64,000 nucleotides of DNA, taken from NCBI RefSeq assembly GCF_037392515.1, contig NC_090288.1:19872969-19936968 (forward strand), in the 5' to 3' direction. The notes beneath the pieces are model-generated. The model saw only the letters and a list, made by a program, of their open reading frames with translations, searched no databases and had not been told where the DNA came from. Below are positions 30,817 to 39,800 of this stretch, in pieces (position 1 is the first letter of the stretch; each line of letters begins with the position of its first letter). A program made the translations under genes and the position numbers. Source of the DNA: Haliotis asinina (lineage: Eukaryota > Mollusca > Gastropoda > Lepetellida > Haliotidae).

Positions 30817-31300
30817 TCACTCGGTCGTCTCTGTCACTGTGACTGCTTCTGCATCGCTTCTCTGACCTGTTCTAAGAAGTGACTCCGTGACTCCGTCCCT
30901 CCATAAGATCAGCCTTCTACGATCATCCCAAACATCCTGCAGAGTCAGTTGTCGTCTGTCACTGGGTGGAGCCTCTCTGGGAGTCTCTGTGGGAGTCTCT
31001 ACTCCCAACACTCTCATGGCGTCTGTCTCGCCACATTCCTTCAACGCTTTGCAAAAGAGGGTGTAAGCTTGGGGTCCTCGCCGGGGTAGAACATCTAATA
31101 AAGCTCTGATTGTAAGAGGTTTGTGGTACCTCCATGATGTCAGCCTTCATGAAGAGGGTAAGGAGTTTAAACTCCACCAATTTGTCGACCACAGCTTCGA
31201 TATCTTTGATGGCTACGACGAGACTGAAGCGATTGGTCCTGAGCTTATCACGGTGAACAGACTGCATCCTTTTGTGTTTTTTGGCTTGGGGGTGCAACAT
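30817..31300 (-). pseudogene. CARD (caspase-recruitment, death-fold) protein with one frameshift
   Basis: The start at ATG 31300 (or 31267) follows a CRE/TATA promoter. The first frame encodes RTNRFSLVVAIKDIEAVVD followed by KLVEFKLLTLFMKADI, helices 1-4 of a CARD. Near 31100-31120 the frame changes. The second frame (to TGA 30817) gives LLDVLPRRGPQAYTLFC and KAL, the helix 5-6 signature of CARDs. CARDs mediate homotypic contacts in apoptosome and inflammasome-like signalling, so the gene was probably captured from a host and could act as a decoy or inhibitor of cell-death signalling (inference). The C-terminal 70 residues are Thr/Asp/Arg-rich without a domain; no caspase or kinase domain is attached. 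The frameshift may be decay or a sequence error. Confidence 0.75.
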
Positions 31301-31382
31301 ACCGAAAACCAAGAGGTGAGTGTGTGTGTGCGCTCTCTCTCTCTGACGACTAAAGTCAGAATGAGGAGTTGCGTTGAGGAGG

Positions 31383-31449
31383 TCTTTATGCCGCGTGACG
31401 TCAGGACACGTGACTTTATGACACGTGACTTTATGACACGTGACTTTAT
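31383..31449 (-). promoter_or_regulatory. CARD-gene promoter with three 15-bp E-box repeats
   Basis: A CATAAAG TATA-like box (31390-31383), TGACGTCA (31396-31403), then three perfect copies of GACACGTGACTTTAT at 31405-31449. Each repeat carries a CACGTG E-box and, on the minus strand, a CATAAAGT. The array may tune expression of the CARD gene. Confidence 0.55.
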
Positions 31450-31489
31450 GACAACAGGGTTTGACCAATGAGGTGTTAGGAGGGTGTGC

Positions 31490-31563
31490 GACCATGGACT
31501 CCACCAGGTCTGTGCTTAACAAGATCATCATAAAAAAGGGTGACCATGGACTCCACCAGGTCT
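31490..31563 (-). repeat. Two copies of a 23-bp direct repeat resembling the ATPase 5' region
   Basis: GACCATGGACTCCACCAGGTCT occurs at about 31491 and 31542 and resembles GACCATGGCATCCACCAGGTC in the ATPase gene at about 29112. It seems to be a small duplicated fragment. Between here and the PolB end (31564-31736) nothing else was recognised. Confidence 0.5.
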
Positions 31564-31736
31564 AACCCTGAAGACAAATGACACGACACATGAATATCAA
31601 TACATCACATGATGTTTTTATGACTCTTGATAAACATACAAACAAACAAACCATGTATACAGTATCATCAGTTTTCTTGTCCATGACATGATCAGCAACC
31701 ACAACAACAGTCACTTTGTTGAGTCCTCAGGCATAG

Positions 31737-34700
31737 TCACTCACCCTTATAGCCATAAGCTAGTGTTTCGACTGGCATGCCTTCGGAATCGTAAATCACG
31801 CGTCGCTTGGTGTACACCATGCGGTACACTTTGCTGGTGTCCTTGGACAGCAAGGTGTTGTTCTGGCGGAGTCCTGTCCGTATGATCCGACGTGGATAAG
31901 GCACAGTGATGCTGACTCGATCCCTCTTACAGATGAGATTCTTCATGCTGTCAAAGTGAACGTATTGACTTGCTCTGTGATTCAGAGTAAATCCTCGGAC
32001 TTTGCTGACAGCTACTACACTGCCGTCGGGTTGAGGATGTCGTAGCTTGTAGGTGTAGTTCTTGGGCCCTGCCGATGCAAAGATCTGAATGCTATTGCCC
32101 CCTCCCAGCTCGTCGGTGAGTTCTCCCAAGGTGTCTCCCAGGGGAGGGTTGTACTGTAGGGGACGATGAATGTAAATGATACTGTCTGTATCAAAGTACA
32201 GGATGCGGCGATCCAAAGGTTTCAGGTAGGAGTAGAGCTTGAGACGGGCTTGTGCTGTGACCCAGGCTGCAATGACCACGTTGTGAGCAGGATGTAGGTC
32301 GCGAAATTCTGGGCGAGGTTCATACGTGACACAGAGGAGGTCTTCGTTGATAATGTTGACATCCTTTACTTGGCACTGTTCATCCCGAAGGAGGGCAAAG
32401 TACCTTTGTGGAGAACTGATGTACTCTGTCCTGTCGAACCCGATACGTTGACCAAACTTGCCCCAGTGGTTGTTTAGGCAGGCTTTCGCGAGGGCACGTA
32501 GTCCAGGGTTTTTGCGAATGTGAGCACGATCCAACGTGACTCCTTCTTTTTGCTAAATCTCCCTGATGTACTCCTCGGGGTCTGTACAACCTTCAGGGTA
32601 TCCGCTGGCCTCTTGTTTGATCTGGAAGAAATTGTTTACATACTTGGCAAACAATCCTCCCTCTTGCGTGTCAGGGTCGTAGGTGGTGAGACTGTCAAAA
32701 TACCAAGCCTCGTAGATGTCAAGGACTTGATAGCCACACTCTTGAACGGCATACTACAACTCCTTGCTGACGTAGGTGCCCACCCATGCTCGATCTTCGT
32801 CACCGTGGGGACAGGAGCCAACAAACTCTTCTTCAGCACAAGTGCGACACAGAGGAAACAGCAGCTTGCCATGGACGCGGTAAGGAAGCACAGGATGGTA
32901 GAGGTCCGTGGGTGGCAAGACCCGACACTGAATGAGTCCATGTAGGTCAAACAAGTCTGACACGGGAGGATGATCCTTGATCTCGGGATGTCCCAAGGGG
33001 TACGTGCCATACTTGCAGATGTAAGGGTAGAGAGAACACACGTCCACATATTTGATCTCTTCCTCTTCCTTCGCTTCATAGTAGAGTTTGGTGGCGTTGG
33101 TGCGTCCTCCAAAGAAAGCCTCTCTGGGATCCAATGGATCAGGCAGGTTAGCATGAGGTCCTTGCAGGGTGGTCAGGAACGCTCTCAGATCCTCGGTGTC
33201 TTTCTGTTCTTTCAAGAAATCACATTCCCACTGGGTCACTACTTGGTCGATGTCAGGATGCTGTCGTAACACACCGAGCCGGTACATGGTGTGATGGAAT
33301 CGTTCCCAAGGGGTTGTGCCCAGGGTGGCATGGGGTTCACTTCGGCCTGTCTTGTAACATCGAGTACATCCATGCCAGAAACAACCCAGGTATTCGTACA
33401 CGGTACGTGTGTTGGCATCATAACCGTCCACCGTGTAGCGGCTACCATCACCACCATCAAAGCCAGCTTCCCCACCATTACAAGCATGTTGTATGTGGAG
33501 GCCAGGGTGTTGATGCATGATCCAGTTCAACCAGTGCAGACACTGAAGAGAGTAATGACGCTGTGGACGATAGCCTTGTGGAGGTATGATGGCAATGGTA
33601 CGTGGTTCCAAAAACAGCTTTCTGAAAGTGAGCATACAAGCCATGGGGAGAGTCATTGCTTCGTAGAAAGGGTCCACGTCATTCTGCTGAATGAAGATGT
33701 GACGAATGGCAGCACAACCTCGACGTAAAATATCCACATCACTGACAGTAGGCCAACAGTTCTTTGTCCAGATCAAAGGCGACCACTTCAGCCACTCGTG
33801 CATCGTACCAGGTCAAGAAAGCTTGACGTTCTGCAGGAAACATGCTGTCAGGATCATAAGTGGAGGCGGGAGGATAAGGACCCACATAACCTTGGTTATG
33901 GTCGGTGTTGAAAAAGTGTGGAAAGTATCCTTTCTTGAGTTCCGTCAATCCAAACGTTTTTGGAAACTGTTTGAGAGCCATGGTGAGGAAATTGAGGGAA
34001 TCCTTGAAGACGAGACGCCCCACAGTCATCTGCAAGATGTGATTCCCTCGTAGCGTGACCTGCGGTGCTTTCACGAGATGGCGGTGGAAGTACTGTTGGA
34101 GCAAGTGCCCATCATACCCAAGGTAATTGTGAGCCATGACCAACACTTTGTCATCGTCAATGGCAACGTTTTCTTCTGGTTCTTCGTCATCGTCTTCTTC
34201 TTGTTCCACATCAACTGGGGAGGATGGTTTGGCGTTTCGAGGGTGGACAGTTTGATGATGGTGCCTTCCGTTTCTTTACGGTTTTCTTTTCCGCCAGACT
34301 GAGCAACCAGTCGCCCATGTCCTTCAAGGTGGTCGCCCCTCGAAACACTTTGACACGACTAGGTCCTTCTCCTTCTTTACGCCTGGGACACTTTTCGCAA
34401 AGTTCGCTCGAGGCCTCGGGAATACATTTGCCACATCCCAGATGCACCACACACAAGTTGGGAACGTGTGTACCTTGATCTTGGGTGCATTCAAAGTCGT
34501 AAAAGATAAACTGACGCTGTTGCCGTTCTTTGTCTTCATTCCTTTTTTCACCATCATCGTTGCATTTGGGTGGTCCGATGGGTGTCATGTAGCACTGATG
34601 GTTGGGTTTCAAGGGCTCTTTGCAGATTTTGCAATTACGATTCGTGCCACACTTGTGGTTGGCCATCCCCTGGATGTGCCGAACGTTGACTCTGGCATAG

Positions 34701-35842
34701 CAGTGATGACAAGTGTGGATGGTGGAGCAGGTGCTGGGATGCTTGGCAGAGGCTGCTTGATGGCGCTGAAAACAGGTGGGGTTTCAAAACCATCCTCCAC
34801 ATTGAAGACAGGAGAGTCCTTCGTTGACCACGTCACCACAGTACCCAGCATGTAGACACCAATGGCAGCAAAATTCCCGAGTGCAGCGATGATTTTCTGG
34901 GTGATCATATCCTTGGTCACAGGTGTCGCAGTAATACGAATAACCTGTAAAAGCGGCCATGGAGGTGATGACATCGTAGTGGTGATGGTGATGATACAAG
35001 TGCAGGATCTTGGTCGGTTGAGGCACCTCGCTCTTGTACAGGAGCCGATTCATGACATCCTGAGAGTAAATTTTGAGTTGGTAGTCAGGCGGCAAACGTT
35101 GACTGAACAAGTCCCACGTGGCATGCCCTGTACACGGTCCTTCGGGAATCCCAAGTTGTCGAAATAAGGCCTTGGCGACTTCCAGCTGAGCGGGTCTACG
35201 ATGATCGCGGATGTATTTCCATTGCTGGGTCCATTCCTTCGTCACGGGATCAGGTTGGTGGACATGATGCATGGCCACGACGAGGGCGCGAGCAAAACAG
35301 AGTGGATCGTTTTCATTCTTGATTTGGACAATGCATTGTTTGTTTTCCAGGAAAACGTTCAAACCAACAATGTTTTTGAGACGTCCGTGTCCCTCGCCAA
35401 TACGATCAGGATCATCTACGTGCAGTAAGAAAATGTCCATCGTGTCGTCGATGTTCAAGTCATGGTTACTCTGTTGCACGTTTTCCACCTTGGCCATGAT
35501 GTGTTCCCCCTGGAGGTTCTCCATACGTCGAAACGTGATTCGAATGGGTGTATCCAAGGCAGGGTGTTCTAGGGTCAGTCCCACTCGATCCCCACTTTCG
35601 CCATTCACTTCGTTTCTGAGATCTTGCAAGACGGCATCAAATTGCTCCCTGAGAACGATGGGTAAGTCTTCAGGTTGTTGACGTTGCAGCCATGCTGGGT
35701 TAAACCTAAGTTTGTAGCGATGACTGTCAGTACGGAACATTTTAGTGACTAGTTTGGACGCCGGCTCCAACTGGTAGGGTACAGGATCCTCTTCAAGGTC
35801 TTCTGCTTCAAGTTCATCGCTGTTCGTGGTCGTTGACGGCAT
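31737..35842 (-). pseudogene. Protein-primed family B DNA polymerase, multiply interrupted
   Basis: About 1,370 codons of the Polinton replicative polymerase (protein-primed PolB with 3'-5' exonuclease). The start is ATG 35842, downstream of a TATATAAA box. Visible: N-terminal zinc clusters (YCDTCDQGYDHPENHRC, then CKICKEP); ExoI FIFYDFECTQD (about 34510); ExoII NYLGYDGHLLQ (about 34128); YEYLGCFWHGC; motif A DVCSLYP (about 33044); motif B NNHWGKFGQR (about 32474); motif C YFDTDS (about 32198). Breaks: TGA at 34786-34784, a frameshift near 34215-34260, another near 33755, TAG at 32756-32754 and TAG at 32555-32553. All catalytic motifs survive but no single product does. The 5' end is also duplicated (36075-36650). 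Confidence 0.93.
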
Positions 35843-36074
35843 GATGAGAACTGACAAGACCCACGCGGAGCCGGCTTTATATAGACGGTTTATGACGTCA
35901 CCCTATGACGTCATCGCAGGCTGAGCAGTGTGAGCCAGTGCTGGCAGTGTTGGTCTTTGTCGGCCAGTGTCAGTCAACCAGGAGTTCGTGGAGTGCACCA
36001 GGAGTTCGTGGAGTGCTTTTTTTTTTTGTTGTTTCCGAGGGGCAGGCCCATGACGTCACACATCCCTATGGCGT
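35519..36074. repeat. Tandem duplication, copy 1 (PolB 5' end plus promoter)
   Basis: The 556-bp segment from inside PolB codons through its promoter is repeated immediately as 36075-36650 with very few substitutions (for example at about 35592-35600). It includes a CACCAGGAGTTCGTGGAGTG minisatellite (two copies here, three in copy 2) and a poly-T tract. Confidence 0.92.
35876..35913 (-). promoter_or_regulatory. PolB promoter
   Basis: TATATAAA (35883-35876) with two perfect CRE sites, TGACGTCA at 35893-35900 and 35906-35913. Predicted transcription start is near 35853, just ahead of the ATG at 35842. A copy lies in the downstream duplication (TATA at about 36439-36432). Confidence 0.75.
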
Positions 36075-36398
36075 CTCCATACGTCGAAACGTGATTCGAA
36101 TGGGTGTATCCAAGGCAGGGTGTTCTAGGGTCAGTCCCACTCGATCCCCATCATGGCCATTCACTTCGTTTCTGAGATCTTGCAAGACGGCATCAAATTG
36201 CTCCCTGAGAACGATGGGTAAGTCTTCAGGTTGTTGACGTTGCAGCCATGCTGGGTTAAACCTAAGTTTGTAGCGATGACTGTCAGTACGGAACATTTTA
36301 GTGACTAGTTTGGACGCCGGCTCCAACTGGTAGGGTACAGGATCCTCTTCAAGGTCTTCTGCTTCAAGTTCATCGCTGTTCGTGGTCGTTGACGGCAT
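36066..36398 (-). pseudogene. Truncated second copy of the PolB N-terminus
   Basis: About 110 codons nearly identical to the first part of PolB, with its own TATA/CRE promoter. The frame runs across the duplication border and stops at 36066 after a few codons of promoter-derived sequence. It could be transcribed as a short decoy product but has no domain. Confidence 0.85.
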
Positions 36399-36650
36399 GA
36401 TGAGAACTGACAAGACCCACGCGGAGCCGGCTTTATATAGACGGTTTATGACGTCACCCTATGACGTCATCGCAGGCTGAGCAGTGTGAGCCAGTGCTGG
36501 CAGTGTTGGTCTTTGTCGGCCAGTGTCAGTCAACCAGGAGTTCGTGGAGTGCACCAGGAGTTCGTGGAGTGCACCAGGAGTTCGTGGAGTGCTTTTTTTT
36601 GTTGTTGTTTCCGAGGGGCAGGCCCATGACGTCACACATCCCTATGGCGT
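36075..36650. repeat. Tandem duplication, copy 2
   Basis: Second copy of 35519-36074, longer by one CACCAGGAGTTCGTGGAGTG unit. High identity points to a recent event relative to the age of the element. Confidence 0.92.
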
Positions 36651-36674
36651 CGCGTCACACGAGGCCAGTGATGC

Positions 36675-36720
36675 TGATTGGCGGTACGCATCAGCGTGAC
36701 GTCATCGACTCTATATATAA
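36675..36720 (+). promoter_or_regulatory. Promoter of the zinc-knuckle gene
   Basis: CCAAT-type GATTGGCGG (about 36676-36684), TGACGTCA (36697-36704) and TATATATAA (36712-36720). The ATG at 36772 follows at the expected distance. Confidence 0.75.
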
Positions 36721-36771
36721 TCTCGAGGTGTTCCAGCTTTTCCTCATCAGTTGCTGACTGAAGCTTGAAGC

Positions 36772-37275
36772 ATGCAGACGTCTCCCGCCGTCGCCGTCGC
36801 CGCCTCCTCTGTGTCCTTTCGTTGCCGCCTGTGCGAAACAGATGACCACAGTTATCTGCACTGCCCCAAGGTGACCTGTACCGGGTGTGGTGTTCAAGGA
36901 CATCGCTATAACATATGTCCAAAGAAGACCAACAACGGCAGTACCAACAAACACGATAACTGTGGTAAAAACGAAGGTCATCGCAGTTACGACTGTCCAC
37001 ATCCCTGTCGTCACTGTGGCCATGAAGAGCACAAGAGCATGAACTGTCCTAACAAGACCTGGAAACGTTCGGCTCCCACCAACCGGTCGAGTGAACCGCC
37101 GAAGAAAGTGAGTAAACAGGAAGACAATCGTCTACTGACTCGTCTCCACGACAAGATCACCCTCGTTCCAGAACGCATGGACACCATGTACACTCTCATC
37201 CAACGCATCTTGGAGTTTGTTGAACCCATGGACGATGATGTCTCCAGCGACAGCAGCAGTGGACCACAGTCATAA
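36772..37275 (+). CDS. Zinc-knuckle (CCHC) protein with C-terminal helix
   Basis: A 167-residue protein. Residues ~18-91 hold four CCHC-type knuckles: CRLCETDDHSYLHC, CTGCGVQGHRYNIC, a third (NCGKNEGHRSYDC) in which the first Cys is replaced, and CRHCGHEEHKSMNC. Such knuckles bind single-stranded nucleic acid in retroviral nucleocapsid and CNBP-like proteins. After a basic linker, residues ~118-150 form a helical, leucine-containing segment that may oligomerise; the tail is acidic and Ser-rich. It is the only plus-strand gene at this end, has its own CCAAT/CRE/TATA promoter, and ends in a histone-type stem-loop 22 nt after the stop. The frame is intact. I do not know this protein as a standard Polinton gene; a nucleic-acid chaperone role is possible. 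Confidence 0.8.
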   Translation: MQTSPAVAVAASSVSFRCRLCETDDHSYLHCPKVTCTGCGVQGHRYNICPKKTNNGSTNKHDNCGKNEGHRSYDCPHPCRHCGHEEHKSMNCPNKTWKRSAPTNRSSEPPKKVSKQEDNRLLTRLHDKITLVPERMDTMYTLIQRILEFVEPMDDDVSSDSSSGPQS

Positions 37276-37295
37276 ACCAACCCCAAATAATACCA

Positions 37296-37714
37296 ACGGC
37301 CCTTTTCAGGGCCACCCACCTGCTCCCTAAAGACTGCTTGAAACACGATGCATCCCATCCCATCGCCGTCGTTCCACTCACTCTTCCCTCCTCCCCCTCT
37401 CCCCTCTCCTTCCCTTCCCTCCCTCCCTCCCTCGTCCCGTCCGTCTGCCGCCATCTTGAAACACGCTTCCTTCTCGCGAGATCCCGCGAGATCGCGCACA
37501 AAAAACCACCGTTGCCTAGCAACACCCCCGTTGCTAACGACCACGTCACACCTCGTACACACCAACTCATGACGTCATCCTAGAACAATCGAATGACGTC
37601 ACACCCCGTACACACCAACTCATGATGTCATCCTAGAACAATCGAATGACGTCACAATCGGGGCCACGTGACCAAGAACAATCGAGAGACGCCAGGGAGA
37701 CGCTGTGCACTACT
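37296..37714 (-). repeat. Polinton right terminal inverted repeat
   Basis: 419 bp, the inverse of 19764-20219, with a shorter purine/pyrimidine tract and one fewer GATCTCG unit. Its inner edge supplies the 3' stem-loop of the zinc-knuckle gene. Confidence 0.95.
37298..37313 (+). terminator. Histone-type 3' stem-loop for the zinc-knuckle gene
   Basis: GGCCCTTTTCAGGGCC followed by ACCCA, a full match to the metazoan histone mRNA stem-loop pattern, 22 nt after the TAA stop. It lies in the terminal repeat, so its inverted copy serves the gene at the other end. Confidence 0.8.
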
Positions 37715-37720
37715 AACGGA
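37715..37720. repeat. Polinton target-site duplication, right
   Basis: AACGGA, identical to 19758-19763. Confidence 0.95.
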
Positions 37721-37917
37721 TTACAACCTAGCGACACCAAGTGATTTTGATAGAATCGTCTATGAAAACAAGGGTTGTAACTCGGAAACTAGGCAAAGCA
37801 GGAGACAAAACTAAATGATAGTGGATTGTGAGAACATATGGCTTTCATTTTTCACAACAGCTGTCGCGATTTAAGGTTTTTACAAACCTGTATACGACAC
37901 AGTTTATCCCCTGAAAT
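37715..37917 (-). mobile_element. Right arm of the inverted-repeat element, distal part
   Basis: Reverse complement of about 17344-17540, continuing the arm interrupted at 19763. Similarity ends at CCCCTGAAAT (37917), next to a non-LTR retrotransposon fragment. Confidence 0.75.
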
Positions 37918-37924
37918 ATAGATG

Positions 37925-38337
37925 AATTCTGCATAGAGCCACATATCTATAATCATCACCTCCCTATAGAAATTGGTCGTTGGGCAAATGTTCCTAGAGA
38001 ATATCGTCTATGCTCTTTATGTAATTCTCATGCAGTGGGAGATGAATGTCATTATCTGTTCAGGTGCGATGCTTTATTACAGTATAGACAAATCTACCTT
38101 CGTACCTGAATTCTGTATCGCTGTGGAAAGTTGTCAAACTGTTCTCCTCTTAAAAAACGCACAATCTTAAAAATATTGCTGTGTACATGAATGTAATATT
38201 TAAATCTACAAAGATAACTTAACATTTGGCTCTTGTTCGCTGTTTATCTGCCATATTGTCATATATATATATATTTATATTTATTTGTATTCTCATGTAC
38301 CACCGTCGGTGGTGTTGAGTAATAAATTGAATTGAAA
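37925..38337 (+). mobile_element. 3' fragment of a non-LTR retrotransposon
   Basis: A plus-strand reading shows LPIEIGRWANVPREYRLC, then SLCNSHAVGDECHYLFRC: the Cys/His tail typical after the reverse transcriptase of Jockey/CR1-like LINEs. It is followed by AT-rich UTR and an AATAAATTGAATTGAA end. Only the last ~40 codons survive, as with most 5'-truncated LINE insertions. Confidence 0.75.
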
Positions 38338-38588
38338 TTATACCTACTATTACGTCACGCCGCGCCGCTCTAATTGGCTGGAATTTCGTTTGCGTTTGAG
38401 AATTGTACACTGTTGTCAAAAAGGTCGGTTTAAGGTAATTAATGGTCGAAAAGAGCAGATTTAATAACGGGGTTTCACTTATAATGATGTCAATAAGTGA
38501 TTTATGCATTTGCACCCCAAAGAGTATATGTGATCTTTAAGATTGTCAGCAAGATATCTCAAGAACGGTTCACTGGATTTTCTTCATG
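38338..38588. other. Non-coding spacer
   Basis: AT-rich sequence with no recognised gene or repeat. Confidence 0.4.
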
Positions 38589-38945
38589 ACTTTTTATCCC
38601 CCCGGTATGTAATGCGGGGGGATATAGTCGACGCCTCGTCTGTCCGTCCGTCCATAATCATTTTGTTTCCGGAACATAACTCAGAAACCATTCAACATTT
38701 ATAGATCAAACTTGATAGATATGATAATCTCAACCTATGGTTGTGCCTTTTGCTATTTGCAGTTTGGTTTTTGTGATTTATTATTTTCTCGGTTTCCATG
38801 GAAACGTTTCGGACTCGGTCTCAAAATGGAGGGATGCGTTTCGTTTCTGGAGCACATCTAAAAAAAGCTTTCAGCAAAACTTGGTAGATATGTAGGGGAG
38901 AACCTAAAGTGGTGCCTTTTGCTATTTACCGATTTTTGTGATCAT
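38589..38945 (+). repeat. Dispersed repeat, same family as 10856-12320
   Basis: TTTTTATCCCCCCGGTATGT, then CTCGTCTGTCCGTCCGTCC, AATCATTTTGTTTCCGG and GTGGTGCCTTTTGCTATTT blocks match the first units of the earlier copy. Confidence 0.8.
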
Positions 38946-38949
38946 TTTC

Positions 38950-39800
38950 CCACGGCCCATTCCCATGTTGCACATCGACGTAAAGCTGGTTTCCAGGGCT
39001 ATCTGGTTGTGTTATCAGAAATGACCTGTCGTCGACAGGTTCGACGTCGGGACGCTTTTAAGTCCGATGGCGATTTTTGGCAGCTTTACACGATTGGGGG
39101 ACTTGTGATGTTTCGTACATCGACCCCATGGTTTTGATTTTACTCTGGATCGAAAGCCCTGTGTCTTGGCTTTCACGTCATGTGCGACACATGCGGATGC
39201 AGGCAGTCATGTTTTCCCACCCTTAAAGCCACCCAAAGCTAAGCCTCGTTCGTGTGACGGGAGCCAGAACAGCTCAGATTTGGGATCACAAGGGTTTGAT
39301 CCATGCATCCTGCGTTCACTAATTGTCTCCCCCTGGGAGAAAGAGACATTCTGCACACATATCATGCATGAAAATGTTGCCACGTGCATGAAGCACCTTG
39401 GGTTATCACGGGGTCGACATGGGGCGCCTGGTTGTACGTCCAGGCCCTTTTCGCCATCTGTTATAGACATGTAATTTTACCAGCCTTACTCGGAGAGCAT
39501 CTTTTAAACGTCACTCGAACGTTGAATATTCACATCCTATTCACATGTTTCACGTCGACGTGAAGCTGGTCCCCAGGGCTATCTGGTGGTATCATCATCA
39601 TTGTCAGGAGTGACAAGTCTTTACCGGGTTCGACGCCGGGGCACTTTTAAGCCCGATTTATCCCGATTTACGACAGTTTTTCACGCTGTAGGTACTTGTC
39701 ATGTTTCGTAAATAGACCCCAGGGTTTTGTCTTTGACATGGGTCGGAAGCCATGTGTCTTGACTTTCGCGTCACGTGCGACACGCGTGGCTGCCGTCATT
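38950..39800 (+). repeat. Diverged two-copy repeat (about 38958-39200 and 39536-39790)
   Basis: Both copies carry AAGCTGGT(T/C)(T/C)CCAGGGCTATCTGG, GACG(T/C)CGGG(A/G)C(G/A)CTTTTAAG(T/C)CCGAT and GTGCGACAC(A/G)(T/C)G blocks. They are separated by a ~300-bp spacer (39200-39535) whose 102-codon frame shows no domain. Origin unknown. Confidence 0.6.

Larger units (their letters stand above)
19764..37714. mobile_element. Maverick/Polinton self-synthesising DNA transposon (degraded)
   Basis: The 17,951-bp element begins 5'-AGTAGTGCACAGCG and ends with the inverse. It has terminal inverted repeats of 419-456 bp and a 6-bp target duplication. It carries the diagnostic set: protein-primed PolB, retroviral-type integrase with chromodomain, adenain-like cysteine protease, A32/FtsK-type ATPase, and major and minor capsid proteins. 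Length, ends and gene set all fit the family. Nearly all genes lie on the minus strand between outward plus-strand genes near each end. Several genes carry stops or frameshifts, so the copy cannot replicate on its own now. Its ends and duplication are intact, so an integrase supplied in trans might still recognise it (inference). Confidence 0.97.

Noticed and set aside
36772..37275. Zinc-knuckle gene as a retroviral gag remnant
   Set aside because: It has its own promoter and 3' signal inside the Polinton, four knuckles, and no matrix, capsid or pol sequence nearby.
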